Source of the DNA: Prunus persica
Taxonomy: Eukaryota > Streptophyta > Magnoliopsida > Rosales > Rosaceae
Assembly: GCF_000346465.2 (NCBI RefSeq)
Contig: NC_034016.1
Coordinates: 8,278,611 to 8,342,610, forward strand
Length of the DNA stretch: 64,000 bases
Direction of reading: 5' to 3'
Of this stretch, positions 27,164 to 37,786 are shown one piece after another; position 1 is the stretch's first letter; every line of letters begins with the position of its first letter. The notes beneath the pieces are model-generated. The model had not been told where the DNA came from and ran no database searches. It saw only the letters and a program-made list of their open reading frames with translations. The position numbers were made by a program, and so were the translations under genes.

Positions 27164-27540
27164 ATGTCTTCATCATATCTCCCAGCAACTACTGATTCAA
27201 TTGCTCATGCTTTAGAGGCCATTTGAAGTCATTTCTATTCTTTATCGCATTCTTGAAACCCATCTTCTTCTTCTAAAGCTCTACGGATAAAGGAAGAGGC
27301 TATCACAAATCTGACGGATCTTCTTAGCCAAGAAAATCAAGCAGATTTCCCTGAGAAGCGAACTTTCCTTCGACAGCGAGTGGAGGCCAGGCTTGCATCT
27401 CTTTTGATGGAAAGCAAGGAGTATTCAGAAGCACTAAGTGTCCTATCAGGCTTGATCAAGGAAGTGAGAAGGCTAGTTGACAAGCTTCTTCTTGTGGACA
27501 TATATTTGATGCGAGTAAGCTCAATTTCTCTTTGAGAAAG
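27164..27540 (+). pseudogene. RPN6: Captured fragment of RPN6 (26S proteasome non-ATPase subunit 11)
   Basis: Translation from ATG 27164 gives SSYLPATTDSIAHALEA, then in another frame EVISILYRILE, then back in the first frame PSSSSKALRIKEEAITNL, then EKRTFLRQRVEARLASLLM, EYSEALSVLSGLIKEVRR and DKLLLVDIYL. In order these match the N-terminal part of plant RPN6, a PCI-domain lid subunit of the 26S proteasome. About 65 codons are missing between the ITNL block and the EKRTFL block. Two in-frame TGA stops and small frameshifts disrupt it. It is preceded by TTTCTGCAG, resembling a splice acceptor, and embedded in the CGTCG arm on the same strand as the element's genes. This is transduplicated host sequence and cannot encode a working subunit. 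The identification rests on recalled family sequence, not on a search. Confidence 0.85.
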
Positions 27541-27999
27541 ACATCCAAATTATTGTCTTTGAGACGTGAGAGACAGTGTCTCTGAGAGAGGAAGAACTTG
27601 GAACCCTAAATGTAAACCGAAAATGAATGAAAGCGACAAATTTATAGAATAAATTTTTAAAACCAACGGCGGTCCTTATAAAAAAACCGCCGTTTAAATT
27701 GTAAAATCAACGTCGGTATTACCGACGTATATTTCAGAAATCCACGTCGGTACATTAATAAACACGACGTGTTAAATAATCTACCATGACGCGAGTTATT
27801 ACTTATGTACTTTAATTTTTGAGTTTACTACGACGGTACCTACAACACTACTGTCGTATTTATTTACCACGTCCGAAGTTAAATGTACCGTCGTATTTTG
27901 TAATTTATACGTCGTAGTTATGTGTAACCGCCGTATTATTTTTTTGAAATGGTTTTATATGTAAGCAACTTTTCGTCTACCTGACATACACATGCGCTG
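27541..27999. repeat. CGTCG-repeat spacer downstream of the RPN6 fragment
   Basis: After a short remnant with a small palindrome (GAGACAGTGTCTC near 27571), AT-rich sequence with ACCGTCGT, ACGACGGTA and CCGCCGT motifs resumes. No gene seen. Confidence 0.7.
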
Positions 28000-29031
28000 T
28001 TTCCAAACCCGATTAAAAATTTCAATCTCCCAGAGAAAACTTTTAGACTTTTTTCCTTGTCAGAGCACTGTCAGAGTATCTCATCGTCTTCCTCTCGTCT
28101 TCTTCGTCGTCTCTGAACTTAAACATAATCTTCCTCTTGCTTTCATTGCACGCAAAAGGTAAGCTTTCATTTTCACTATTTTGGTTGCTGTTTTGCATGC
28201 TCATACGTTTTTTGTTTGAAAAATCTTTTTACCTTTTTTCTGGCCAAAATCATTTTACTTCTTTTCAAGTTCGATAAAATATACAGACAAAGAGGGAAAG
28301 TTTCCAACTTTGAAGACAACTACCTCAACTAAATAAGACGACGGTAGCTTCTTATTTACGTGGTTAAATATGTAGACCACGACGGTTCGTCAGTCGTTCT
28401 AGCGTCATCTGAAAATTGACAAAGTTGTTTTGAAAATTATAGTCTTTTTTTTATTTGCTTGTTTAATTGCAGGTTTGATTTCTCTGAACAATGGTTTTTG
28501 TTTTTCCCTAATTTGATAAAATATAAAGAAAAAGAAAGTAGGGTTGGTATCTAATATAGACGACAGTATCTTATTGTTTTACGTCGTGTGAATGTTAATA
28601 CCACGACGTCATATTAAAATACCGTCGTCTATATAAGATTCCAAAACTTTCTTTCTTGGCCTTGTATTTTATCAAATTAGAAAATAAAAATCATGGTTCA
28701 GAAAAATCAAATCTGCAATCAAACATTCACAGAGAAAGAAAGAAGGGTTTTGGATCCTTATATAGACGACGGTATATTACTACTGACGTCGTGTGAACAT
28801 CAATACCACGACGTCATATAAATATTTCGTCGTTTATAGTTAATTATCACGTCGTTTATAGTTAATTATTTCGTCGTTGTTTAATTACCTTGGTTTTAAA
28901 CATTTATTACCTCTGAGATTATTTCATTGCGTCGTTTAAAATCATATCATACGTCGTATTTTATTAATAACCGTCGTTTGTGTTCTTAATCTTTTCCTGA
29001 AATATTTTCACTTGCAGTTTTGTCTGTAAAA
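28000..29031 (+). promoter_or_regulatory. Leader exon and 5' UTR introns of the inner TNPA-like gene
   Basis: CT-rich leader at about 28080-28159 (CGTCTTCCTCTCGTCTTC, TTGCTTTCATTGCACG) ending in a consensus donor (CAAAAG then GTAAGC, about 28159). A run of intron sequence rich in ACGACGG/CCGTCGT follows, up to the acceptor CACTTGCAG at 29017, fifteen bases before the ATG. The inverted repeat at 28473-28724 lies within this. Confidence 0.6.
28473..28724. repeat. Inverted repeat (about 110-bp arms) in the leader intron
   Basis: Left arm: GTTTGATTTCTCTGAACAA, then TTTTTGTTTTTCCCTAATTTG, then AAAGAAAGTAGGGTTGG, then TATAGACGAC. The right arm carries the complements in reverse order: GTCGTCTATATAAG, CCAAAACTTTCTTTC, CAAATTAGAAAATAAAAATC, TTCAGAAAAATCAAATC. 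Arms are imperfect but clearly paired. Transcribed, it would form a long hairpin. Confidence 0.8.
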
Positions 29032-32000
29032 ATGGTTTCTCACCAAGACCAAAGTAAGGATTCTGGCTCCAAGAAAAATGGAGGTAAGGAGCTTGGAATG
29101 GTACCTCCTCAAGAGAAGCCTTCGAAGAAGATGAAGTCTTCGAAGAAGATGAAGTTTGCTTCATCATCTGCTGAGACAGAACCAACCAGCACGACAACAA
29201 TCTCTGATGATTCAAAGTCTGGTCGAGGTATGAGCACAATGCCTCGTGTTGTGAAGAGAAAACTTCAGAAACTGAGGCCAATTGTTGAGTACAATAAAAG
29301 GGGGAAAGGAATTGGCCAAGCACATAGTGAGATGCAGTCCTACATTGGTGTGTTGGCACGCTCCAGAGTTCCACTTGTGGACATGAAATGGGCTCAAATC
29401 CCCAAGGATATAAAGGAGCAGATTTGGGAAGCAGTTGACATTGCTTTTGTGGTAGGTCAAGGGGGCAAGAACTCTGTGTTAGCTTCTGCTGCCAAGAAAT
29501 GGAAGGATTTCAAGTCTACACTAACGAGGCATTATATCCTTCCATACACCAATGACAGGGAGAGATTAAGCCAACCCCCTGAAACATATAAATTCATAGA
29601 GAAAGCACAATGGGATGCCTTTGTAGCTTCAAGGTTATCCAAAGATTTTGAGTCTGTGCATTCTCAACATGCACAGATTAGGGAGAAACTTGAGTACAAT
29701 CATCGATTGTCTCGAAAAGGATATGCTGGTTTGGAGGATCAATTGGAGGAAACCATGCCTGGGGTAGAAATTGATCGATCTACCTTATGGAAGAGAGCTA
29801 GACAGGACAAACATGGTAACATCCCGGATCCAAAGGTGACAGAGAAAGCAAAATTAATTGTAAGCCTACTCACTCTGTTTTAAATTTTTATTAAACTGTG
29901 AATAATTCTTATTACGTCTTATGTTATATTTTGCGTCGTGTGAATGATATTACCACGTCGAAATTTTTTAAAAAACGTCGTTAAAGGTCTAAATCAGGAA
30001 TCACTACTCTGTTTTCTGTAATTATAGCATAAGATGTCGGTGGTTCATTTTCGCGTTGTTTGTATTGAATTACTACCGTCGTGATAAATTATAATAACGT
30101 CGATTTATTTAAAAAACGTCGTTAAAGGTCTAAATCAGTTATCTGTAAATAAAGCATAAGACGTCGGTGGTTTATTCATTTCGTCATTTTAAAAACTAAC
30201 CACGTCGGTATAACTACCGTCGTGATAAATTATAATAACGTCGATTTATATGTTATTACGTCGTGTGAAATTATATAATACGTCGTTTGTATATAAATAA
30301 CCGTCGTGTGTTTTTGTTCTTACTTTTTTATATATCTTTGTTTTAGGATGAATTGCAAAAACAAGTCTCGGAAGGCAAAGTCACTGTATCTGGCAGCAAT
30401 GATGTGCTGACCATGGCTTTGGGCCCCGAGCATCCAGGCAGAGTGAGAGGAGTAGGTGCTGGGATCTCACCAAGGCAATATTTCAATTTACCCAAACCAC
30501 AGAGAGTGAGCTTTGACGACCGTTTGAAGGACAGTTTAAGAGTTCTCCTTCAAGAAGAGATTAAAAAGATGGAAGCTAAGGCAAGGGAAGAGGCTTTAAG
30601 GATGGAGGCTAGAACGAAACAATTGGTAGAGGCTGAGAGGGAGCATTTCCTGAGTCAGCTTTCCCAATTAATTCCCAATTTTGATCCAAGCATGCTTAAA
30701 CCCAGAATTAGCCAAAGTCCCAAAAATCTTATGTCTGACAAAGCAAGCTGCTCTGGAGGTGATGTGAGATCCCTACATTTTGAGGATGATACTGCCAAAA
30801 ATGGGAAACATCAGGAAGAAAAGGTAACATATCTGAACTTTGAATTCTCTGTTTTTTTAAAACCATTAGACGTCGTTATTATTAATAAAACCGTCGTTTG
30901 AAATACATACCACGACGATTTTAAAAATAAACCGTCGTTTGTATTTCAATACCACGTCGTATTTAGTTTACTTGTTTTACACGCCATTAAACGTCGTTAT
31001 TTTTAAAACTTTGTGGTTTTTAGACGACGGAGTTAGTCATTCCCGACGTAATAGATGAAGAGAAGAAAGAAGAAAAACAAGATGAAAAGGAGAAAGAAGA
31101 TGACGACCAGGTATGTTCACATAACTTTGCCTTTTTTATTTGTTTTTCAAAATTCCAGACGTCGATATTTTTCTTTAAACCGTCGTTTGCTTACAACTTA
31201 GACGGCGGAATTTTTTTCTAAGACGTAATAAATTATTCACCACGACGGTTTCTTCACCGTCGTTTAAATTCTTTTCAGACGACGTTTTATTCCTTAAACC
31301 GTCGTTTTTATTGAATTACCACGTCATTTTTTTTATTTCTTTAAACAGGTTATTAAAGTTGTTGATTATTCAAATATGGAGGCGCCATCTTCTTTAAAAT
31401 TCCTTTGTCGTTATGTGGAAACGACACTCGTGCCTCAGGATAAGACCCTGCACTTTACAATTGATAAGGAGGTGTTTGGTCTAGAGCGCGATACCTTCCT
31501 CCTGCCTGAAGATATTACACAATTTGCAGGCATGGAAGAAATAGGAGCTACTGTCATTGCTGTATATATGAGGTTTGTCATTCTAAAATAATACGTCGTT
31601 GGTTTATTTATTGCGTCGTCTTAACTATCTAACCACGTCGTTAGTATGTACCGTCGTGATAAATATATTATAACGTCGTTGTCAATTTCAGTACGTCGTG
31701 TGAAATTTTATAATACGTCGTTTTGTTATACATAACCGTCGTGTGTTTTTGTGCTGACTTGTTTATATTATTTTATATATTTAGGTACTTACACGATGTT
31801 TTGAAACAAGCAAATATGTGCAGCATGGTTGGCTTTATCGACCCTGCTACAGTTAGTACCAGCTCTGGCACAATAGCTGACAGATCACGACTACTAGCAG
31901 CTCGACTTCAGAGGACTGACGGTGAACAGATTTTCCTGATGCCTTACAATCCAGGGTTAGTCTCCTTAACAGGATTTTGTTTTTATGATTTTCAATAAAT

Positions 32001-32484
32001 GACAGCGTATAAACTAACCACGTCGGTGTTTTATTTTATTGAGTCGTTTGAAACTACTAACCACGTCGGTAGTTATTTATCGTCGTGATAAATGTATAAT
32101 GTCGCCGATTGCTACTTTATTTCGTCGTGTGAAATATTATAATACGTCGTTTTTGTAAATAACCGTCGTTTTTATATTAATTTTGTGCAGCCGTCATTGG
32201 ATCTTGCTGATTGTAAGAGCAAAGAGAGAAACCGTCTATTTTCTGGATCCTCTGCCAGGAAATCGTGTGGTCGATGAAGAGGCCAAAAACATCGTGAATA
32301 GATATAGTACGTCGGTTGTGAAAAATATCGTTGTCTGTGATTGAATTTCTTTTTATTTATAAACCCTAATAGTCATTGTTTATGCAGTATGCCAAGGGAA
32401 AACAGGAAGCGCCATACCCCCAAGAAGCAATTGATGAAGTCCGGAATGAATGGGCAGAGTTTGTTTGCCTTCACCTGGAATAGG
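29032..32484 (+). CDS. TNPA/Transposase_24-like protein with C-terminal Ulp1-like region (spliced)
   Basis: Exons by GT-AG and frame: 29032-29859, 30347-30823, 31024-31110, 31349-31572, 31785-31955, 32191 to about 32310, and 32388 to about 32484. The first five exons and the start of the sixth join in frame. Residues 1-60 are Lys/Ser-rich. About 70-230 resemble Transposase_24 (Ptta/En/Spm): WAQIPKDIKEQIWEAVD, AAKKWKDFKSTLTRHYI, RKGYAGLEDQL. Residues 345-390 are a charged coiled-coil-like stretch (EEIKKMEAKAREEALRMEAR); 436-464 are very acidic. The C-terminus resembles a Ulp1/SENP cysteine protease, with RHWILLIV (His598) and VYFLDPLPG (Asp615), but I find no exon with the catalytic Cys (ECGYY-type) motif, and the last exon (PYPQEAIDEVRNEWAEF) has an ambiguous splice phase and an apparent 1-bp indel (TTTT at about 32460). 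The N-terminal part probably binds the CGTCG repeats, by analogy with TNPA; the protease is probably inactive. ATG 29032 is the first ATG after the leader acceptor. Confidence 0.75.
29860..30346. repeat. Intron 1 of the TNPA-like gene, built of CGTCG repeats
   Basis: Between donor 29860 and acceptor 30346. It holds two copies of a block (ACGTCGATTTATTTAAAAAA or similar, CGTTAAAGGTCTAAATCAG) and ends with a module: ACCACGTCGGTA, CCGTCGTGATAAAT, TACGTCGTGTGAAATT, ATAATACGTCGTTT, AACCGTCGTGTG. The same module in the same order recurs in introns 4 and 5. Confidence 0.8.
30824..31348. repeat. Introns 2 and 3 of the TNPA-like gene with CGTCG repeats
   Basis: Intron 2 (30824-31023) and intron 3 (31111-31348) flank the small acidic exon 31024-31110. 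Both carry ACCGTCGTTTG, ACGACGGTTT and CACGTCGT motifs. Exon 3 itself opens with ACGACGG, encoding TTE, so a repeat copy forms part of the coding sequence. Confidence 0.75.
31573..32190. repeat. Introns 4 and 5 of the TNPA-like gene: the same CGTCG module twice
   Basis: Intron 4 (31573-31784) and intron 5 (31956-32190) each contain ACCACGTCG, CGTCGTGATAAAT, CGTCGTGTGAAAT, ATAATACGTCGTTTT and ATAACCGTCGT in the same order and similar spacing as the end of intron 1. The exon of about 171 bp between them has no such motif. Confidence 0.82.
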
Positions 32485-34184
32485 GGAATTATTGAACACT
32501 TGATATTTATGTATAATGTACAAATTTTGTCTATAATATATAATGTAAAAATTTGTTGAGGTTTTCTTAAATTTAAAAAAAAACAAACATACAAATTGCG
32601 CAACCGACGTGTAATACTTTTCCAACGACCTAATAAAGTCAAAAACCGTCGTTTTTTGTTGTTTCGTTTTAAACAAATCCGACGTAAAAGGATATTTAGA
32701 CGACGTTCTTTGAACAATTGAGTCGTTTATGGTTTACAACGTCTTCAATTTCTTACGGGTTCAGGGTAGTACTTTGTAACGACAGCGGTTAAGTCGTGGA
32801 ATATATATTTTACGTCGGATAGTTAAATATCCGCCATGGTTTCTCATTTAAACGACGTTATTTTAACAACTTAGTCGTCTATTACAATTTACAACGTCTA
32901 CAATTTATTAACACCGACGTGGTTTGTTGTTGTGATAAGAATATTTTATTATTTTTATATCAAAATATTCAAAATAAATTTAAAATAAATCAGAAAAATG
33001 CAAAGTCAACTCCTATGAAGTCATTGATATATTTTCTTCCCCCTAAACCTTGAAAAAATTCATTTTGAATAACAAAAATTTAAAATGACCATCCAAAACA
33101 AAATTATTTTGATGAGTCATAAAATCACTTCTAGTTTTATGGTTTAGGGTTTAGAGTCTAGGGTTTAGAGATTAGGGTTGTTATTTATTGGGGTTTATTT
33201 TTAAAGTATAATTTTTGGGTAGTCTAGGGTATATATTAGGCTGTAAAACCATAAACCCTTTTATAAACTTAATTTTTAAAATTATATAATTTGGTTTTAA
33301 GGGTTTAGAGTATTAATTGTTAACGACGGTGGTTGAGTCGTGGAATACATATGTTATGTCGTGCAGTAAAATATCCGACATGGTTTCTACTTTAAACGAC
33401 GTCATTTTAATATGTAAGTCAATTTACAACGTTTTCAATTTCTTAACCCCGACGTGGTTTTTCAGTCGTCTTTATATCAAAATATTCAAAATAAATTTAA
33501 AATTAATCCGAAAAATGAAGCGTCAAAATAAACGGCGTTACGTTCAGTGTTTCCGTCGTGGAATATTATATTTACGTCGGTTCTTGTAGAACTTTCGCCA
33601 TGGTTTTTCTTTCGACGTTTTAAAGAGCGCGCGCTCTAAAAATTTTCGCACGCCCTAAATTTTTTAATATTTGGCTCTTATTCTTATACTTCTAACCCTG
33701 AACCCTAAAATTTTCAGATTTCGCGCAACATAACATTCGCTCTCTCACTTCTGCTCTAATTAAAAGTTGCACTCTCCAGGCTCCGTCGAATCTGTGAGCT
33801 CGTCCAACCTGTAAGTACAAACCCTATCTTCCCCTTGTAAATTCATTGAATGATATTAGGTTGTTTTGTTAAAGGGTTTTAGGTATATGCTTTGCGATCT
33901 GTTAATAATGTGCTTATAGGTATGGATTCATGGATTTTCTGTTTAATGGGTTCATGGATTACATTATCTGTTATGTTGAATTGGGAATGGATTTAATTTT
34001 GTCGGATCTTTTAATCACCCTATGTTATGTTGAATTGGGAATGGATTTATTGTTTTCATGCTTGGTTTCATGTATATGTTGGTTTCTTGCTTGGTTTCAT
34101 ATATATGTTGTGTTCTTAATGGGTTTTGGGTTCTTGAAAATAACCTGAGACACGACGCCTTTTTAGGCATACGACGACGATTAC
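32485..34184. repeat. Intergenic region of the inner CACTA with a direct duplication
   Basis: No gene supported. A block at about 32757-33002 (GTCGTGGAATA, AAATATCCG-CATGGTTTCT, TTTAAACGACGT-ATTTTAA, CCGACGTGGTTT, ATATCAAAATATTCAAAATA) recurs at about 33300-33520. A short degenerate telomere-like run (GGTTTAGGGTTTAGAG, 33139-33180) lies between. At 33715-33810 a CT-rich stretch with a possible donor (CTGTAAGTAC, about 33810) may be the leader of the downstream TNP2. Another short direct duplication (GTTATGTTGAATTGGGAATGG) is at 33968 and 34024. Confidence 0.7.
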
Positions 34185-34250
34185 ACGACGGTTTATGAAA
34201 AAACCGTCGTTGTATTACTTATACACGACGGTTTTTTCATAAACCGTCGT
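34185..34250. repeat. Perfect 26-bp inverted repeat of the CGTCG motif
   Basis: Arm 34185-34210 (ACGACGGTTTATGAAAAAAC plus CGTCGT) is exactly reverse-complementary to 34225-34250, with a 14-bp spacer. Each arm is itself flanked by ACGACGG and CCGTCGT, so the structure is palindromic at two scales. It sits about 190 bp upstream of the TNP2 start codon. Confidence 0.92.
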
Positions 34251-34441
34251 TTGTATTACTTATATTAGACGACGTCTGTTGAAAATCCGTCGTCTATATA
34301 TGCCAAATACGTCTGTTTTTGTTTAAAACCCGTCGTCTCTGTTATGTATTACTTGCTATTAGATCTTTGTATAATCTGCTATAGTGATGGTCATTGCCTG
34401 TATTTTCACTTTATTATAGATAATAGGTTATAGTGTCGGAG

Positions 34442-37400
34442 ATGGATAAGTCATGGATGCACTCGGATAGAAGATCGAAGGCATATGAGTTTGGGGTGGA
34501 AGCATTTTTGAACTTTGCTGTAGAAAATCTTCTAACTACAACACATATCCGTTGTCTATGTGTTAAATGTGTTAATTTGAAGTTGTTTGGGGTTGGAATT
34601 ATAAGGGATCACTTATACTTTAATGAAATTGACCAAAGCTATAAGAATTGGACATTTCACGGAGAACCTTGGGAAGCAACTACTAATGCTAGTAGAAATG
34701 TTGAAGAAGATGATGGCCATAGTAGGTACAGTTTTGTGTTTGAAGAAATTGATATGGATGATAATGATTTTGGTGATTTTGGTTCCGATTCGTATGAGTT
34801 TGCCAATGTGATTGGGGATGGAGATCAACCAGTGTACCCTGGTTGTAGAAAGTACACGAAGTTATCGGCATTAGTGAAGTTGTATAATTTGAAGGCAAAA
34901 CATGGGATGAGTGATGTCTGTTTTACAGAATTATTGATACTTCAAGGCGATTTGCTTCCAGAAGGAAATACAATACCAACCTCTATGTATGAGGCTAAAA
35001 AGACTTTGTGTGCATTGGGGCTGACTTATGAGAAAATGCACGCATGCCCCAATGATTGCATCTTGTATAGGAAGGAGTATGAGGATTCAACTAATTGTCC
35101 TACTTGTGGTATCTCAAGGTGGAAGGAAGGCAAAGATTCAATCTTGAAAGAGGGTGTGCCAGCGAAGGTGGTGTGGTATTTTCCTCCAATTCCAAGGTTT
35201 AAAAGGATGTTTCAATCACATGAGACAGCTAAGAGTTTGACTTGGCATGCTGCTAGAAAATCAATTGACGGTCAGATGTCTCATCCGGCGGATTCCCCGT
35301 CTCGGAAACTTCTTGATGATAAATGGCCTGAGTTTGGTAATGAGCCGAGAAACTTGAGATTGGCTCTTTCATCTGATGGATTCAATCCCCACAGTTCTCT
35401 TAGCAGATATAGTTGTTGGTCGGTTATCTTAGTTACATATAATCTCCCTCCATGGCTGTGCATGAAACGAAAGTTCATGATGTTAACCTTATTGATTTCC
35501 GGTCCTAAACAACCCAGAAATGATATAGACGTCTACTTGGAGCCTTTGATTGATGATTTAAAATCTTTGTGGGATGGGATTAGAGGAGTGTATGATGCAC
35601 ATAATGGAGAATACTTTACACTCAGAGCTGCATTAATGTGGACAATTAATGATTTCCCCGCCTATGGAAACTTATCTGGTTGTGTTGTTAAAGGATATAA
35701 AGCTTGTCCAATATGCGGCGATGATACACCTAGTCACAGGTTGAAAAATGGCCACAAAATTTGTTACATTGGGCATAGAAAATGGTTACCAATCAATCAT
35801 CCATATAGGAGGCAACGTGCAGCTTTTAATGGGAAACCTGAATATGGCATACCTCCCGAGCCATTAACCGGAGAAGAAGTGCTGCATATGGTTGAAAATG
35901 GTGACAGAGTTTGTTGGAAGAAGAAATCAATATTCTTTGATCTCGAGTATTGGAAATACCTTCCTGTGAGGCATGCCCTAGATGTTATGCACATTGAGAA
36001 GAATGTTTGCGATAGTATTATTGGTACATTGCTGGAGATCCCTGGAAAAAATAAAGATGAGATTGCTGCTCGATTAGATTTATTGAACATGGGGGTCAAA
36101 ACTGATTTGCAACCCGAGTATGGAGAAAGACGTACTCGTTTGCCTCCTGGGCCTTGGAATTTGTCAAGAGCAGAGAAGAGAGAGGTTTGCAATTCTTTCT
36201 ATGGTATGAAGGTCCCTGAAGGTTATTCTTCAAATATTAAAAATCTTGTATCTTTACAAGATTCAAGACTTCTTGGCCTTAAATCACATGATTGTCATAC
36301 CTTAATGCAACAATTGCTCCCTGTGGCAATTCGTTCTGTTTTGGAGAAGCCTGCAAGGTATGCAATAACTCGTTTGTGCTTCTTCTTCAATGCTATATGT
36401 GCAAAGACTGTTGATGTTTCCAAGCTAGATAAGTTGGAAGAAGATGTAGTAGTTACTCTGTGTTTGCTTGAGAAGTACTTTCCCCCTTCATTCTTTGATA
36501 TCATGGTTCATCTAGTAGTACATCTTGTCAGAGAAGTTCGTCTATGTGGGCCAGTATATTTTAGGTGGATGTATCCGTTTGAAAGATATATGAAAGTGCT
36601 GAAGGGGTATGTTCAGAATCGTACTCGTCCCGAAGGTTGCATTGCTGAGCGGTATATAGCTAAAGAAGCGGTAGAGTTTTGTACTCAGCATTTATCTGAT
36701 GTTAGTACAGTTGGAGTGCCTTCAAGCCAAAAGATGGGACTTTCAAAGCCATTATCAGGTTGCACAGTGATCGTAGTTGATCAGGACCTGTTGAATCAAG
36801 CACATCTATATGTCTTGGAGAATACGGAGGAAGTCCTACCTTATATCGAGTACGTATGAGTTTTATTCTTTAAGTTTCTATTTTAAATTATTTCTTATGT
36901 TTATCTTCTATATTTGGGACCGTAATGCTTGAATTTTTCGTGTCATGTAGGCAACATATGATCCACATCAAGACTGCTTATCCAAAATTTAGAAAGAAAA
37001 CAAAGTGGCTGCAGGATAAGCACAATAGCACTTTCATTCAATGGCTACGCTTCAAGGTATATGTTGTTGAATAACATATTTCTCTTTTAATTTTCTTCTT
37101 ATTTCTATGTTAGATTGAATTAAGATATGATTAATTTGCAGGTTCAAAGTGAACTTGAGGAAGACAATCATGGCGTATCAGAAAATTTAAGGTGGCTAAC
37201 AGCTGGTCCAAACATGGCAGTGCCATTATATAGGAGCTATCTTATTAAAGGTATTAAATTCAATATCAAGGCACAAGATGATGTGTGGACAACTCAAAAT
37301 AGTGGAGTTTATTTACTTGCACATACCATGCAAGTTGCTAGTGCCAAGGATAAAAACCCAATTCTCTCAAATATGGGTTTCTATGGTGTCATTCAAGAAA

Positions 37401-37786
37401 TTTGGGACCTTGACTACCAAAAGTTTACAATCCCAGTCTTTAGGTGTGATTGGATAGATAGTTCTGGTCTTGTAGTCGACGAACTTGGATTTACCCTTGT
37501 AGATTTAAGTAAAATTGGACATAGGAATGACCAATTTGTTTTGGCTTCTCAAGTCAAACAAATATTTTTTGTTGACGACCCGATGCATCGTGGTTGGTCG
37601 GTAGTGTTATCAATGCCTAATAGAGAATATAATGATGTTATTGGTGATGAAGTCTTAGGTGATGTGATAATTGAGTGTGAGCCATTTACTAGAGGGATGC
37701 CAAATGTTGACACATTTGATGAACTGGTGGGTGAGTTAGGCGGTCAAAATATTCGAGATGGGTGTGAAGATATATGGATTGAATGA
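34442..37786 (+). CDS. TNP2: TNP2-type CACTA transposase, open frame, two introns
   Basis: Exons 34442-36849, 36951-37056 and 37142-37786 (GT-AG, phases fit) give 1052 residues with no stop. Domains: transposase-associated N-terminus at about 1-75 (MDKSWM, CLCVKC); cysteine motif CPTCG at about 220; TNP2/Transposase_21 core with LSSDGFNP (Asp312), NDFPAYGNLSGC, CPICGDD (about 422) and LDVMHIEKNVCD (Asp514, His517, Glu519); DUF4218 at about 610-730 (LKSHDCHTLMQQLLPVAIR, YPFERYMKVLKG, RPEGCIAE); DUF4216 at about 870-960 (GIKFNIKAQDD, NSGVYLL, VFRCDWID); acidic tail. This is the expected full domain set of a CACTA transposase, which cuts the element at its ends in the nucleus. Asp312 and the LDVMHIE acidic residues are candidate catalytic positions (inference). 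ATG 34442 is the first ATG in frame and gives the usual MDKSWM-like start. Compared with the outer copy it has no premature stops, so it is younger or selected. Confidence 0.94.

Noticed and set aside
33139..33182. Interstitial telomere repeat (TTTAGGG-like run)
   Set aside because: It is short and degenerate (GGTTTAGGGTTTAGAGTC), inside AT-rich transposon sequence; probably chance similarity.
33930..34148. ORF of 72 codons, hydrophobic, upstream of the inner TNP2
   Set aside because: It arises from a short internal tandem duplication (GTTATGTTGAATTGGGAATGG twice) in the probable leader intron; no family resemblance.
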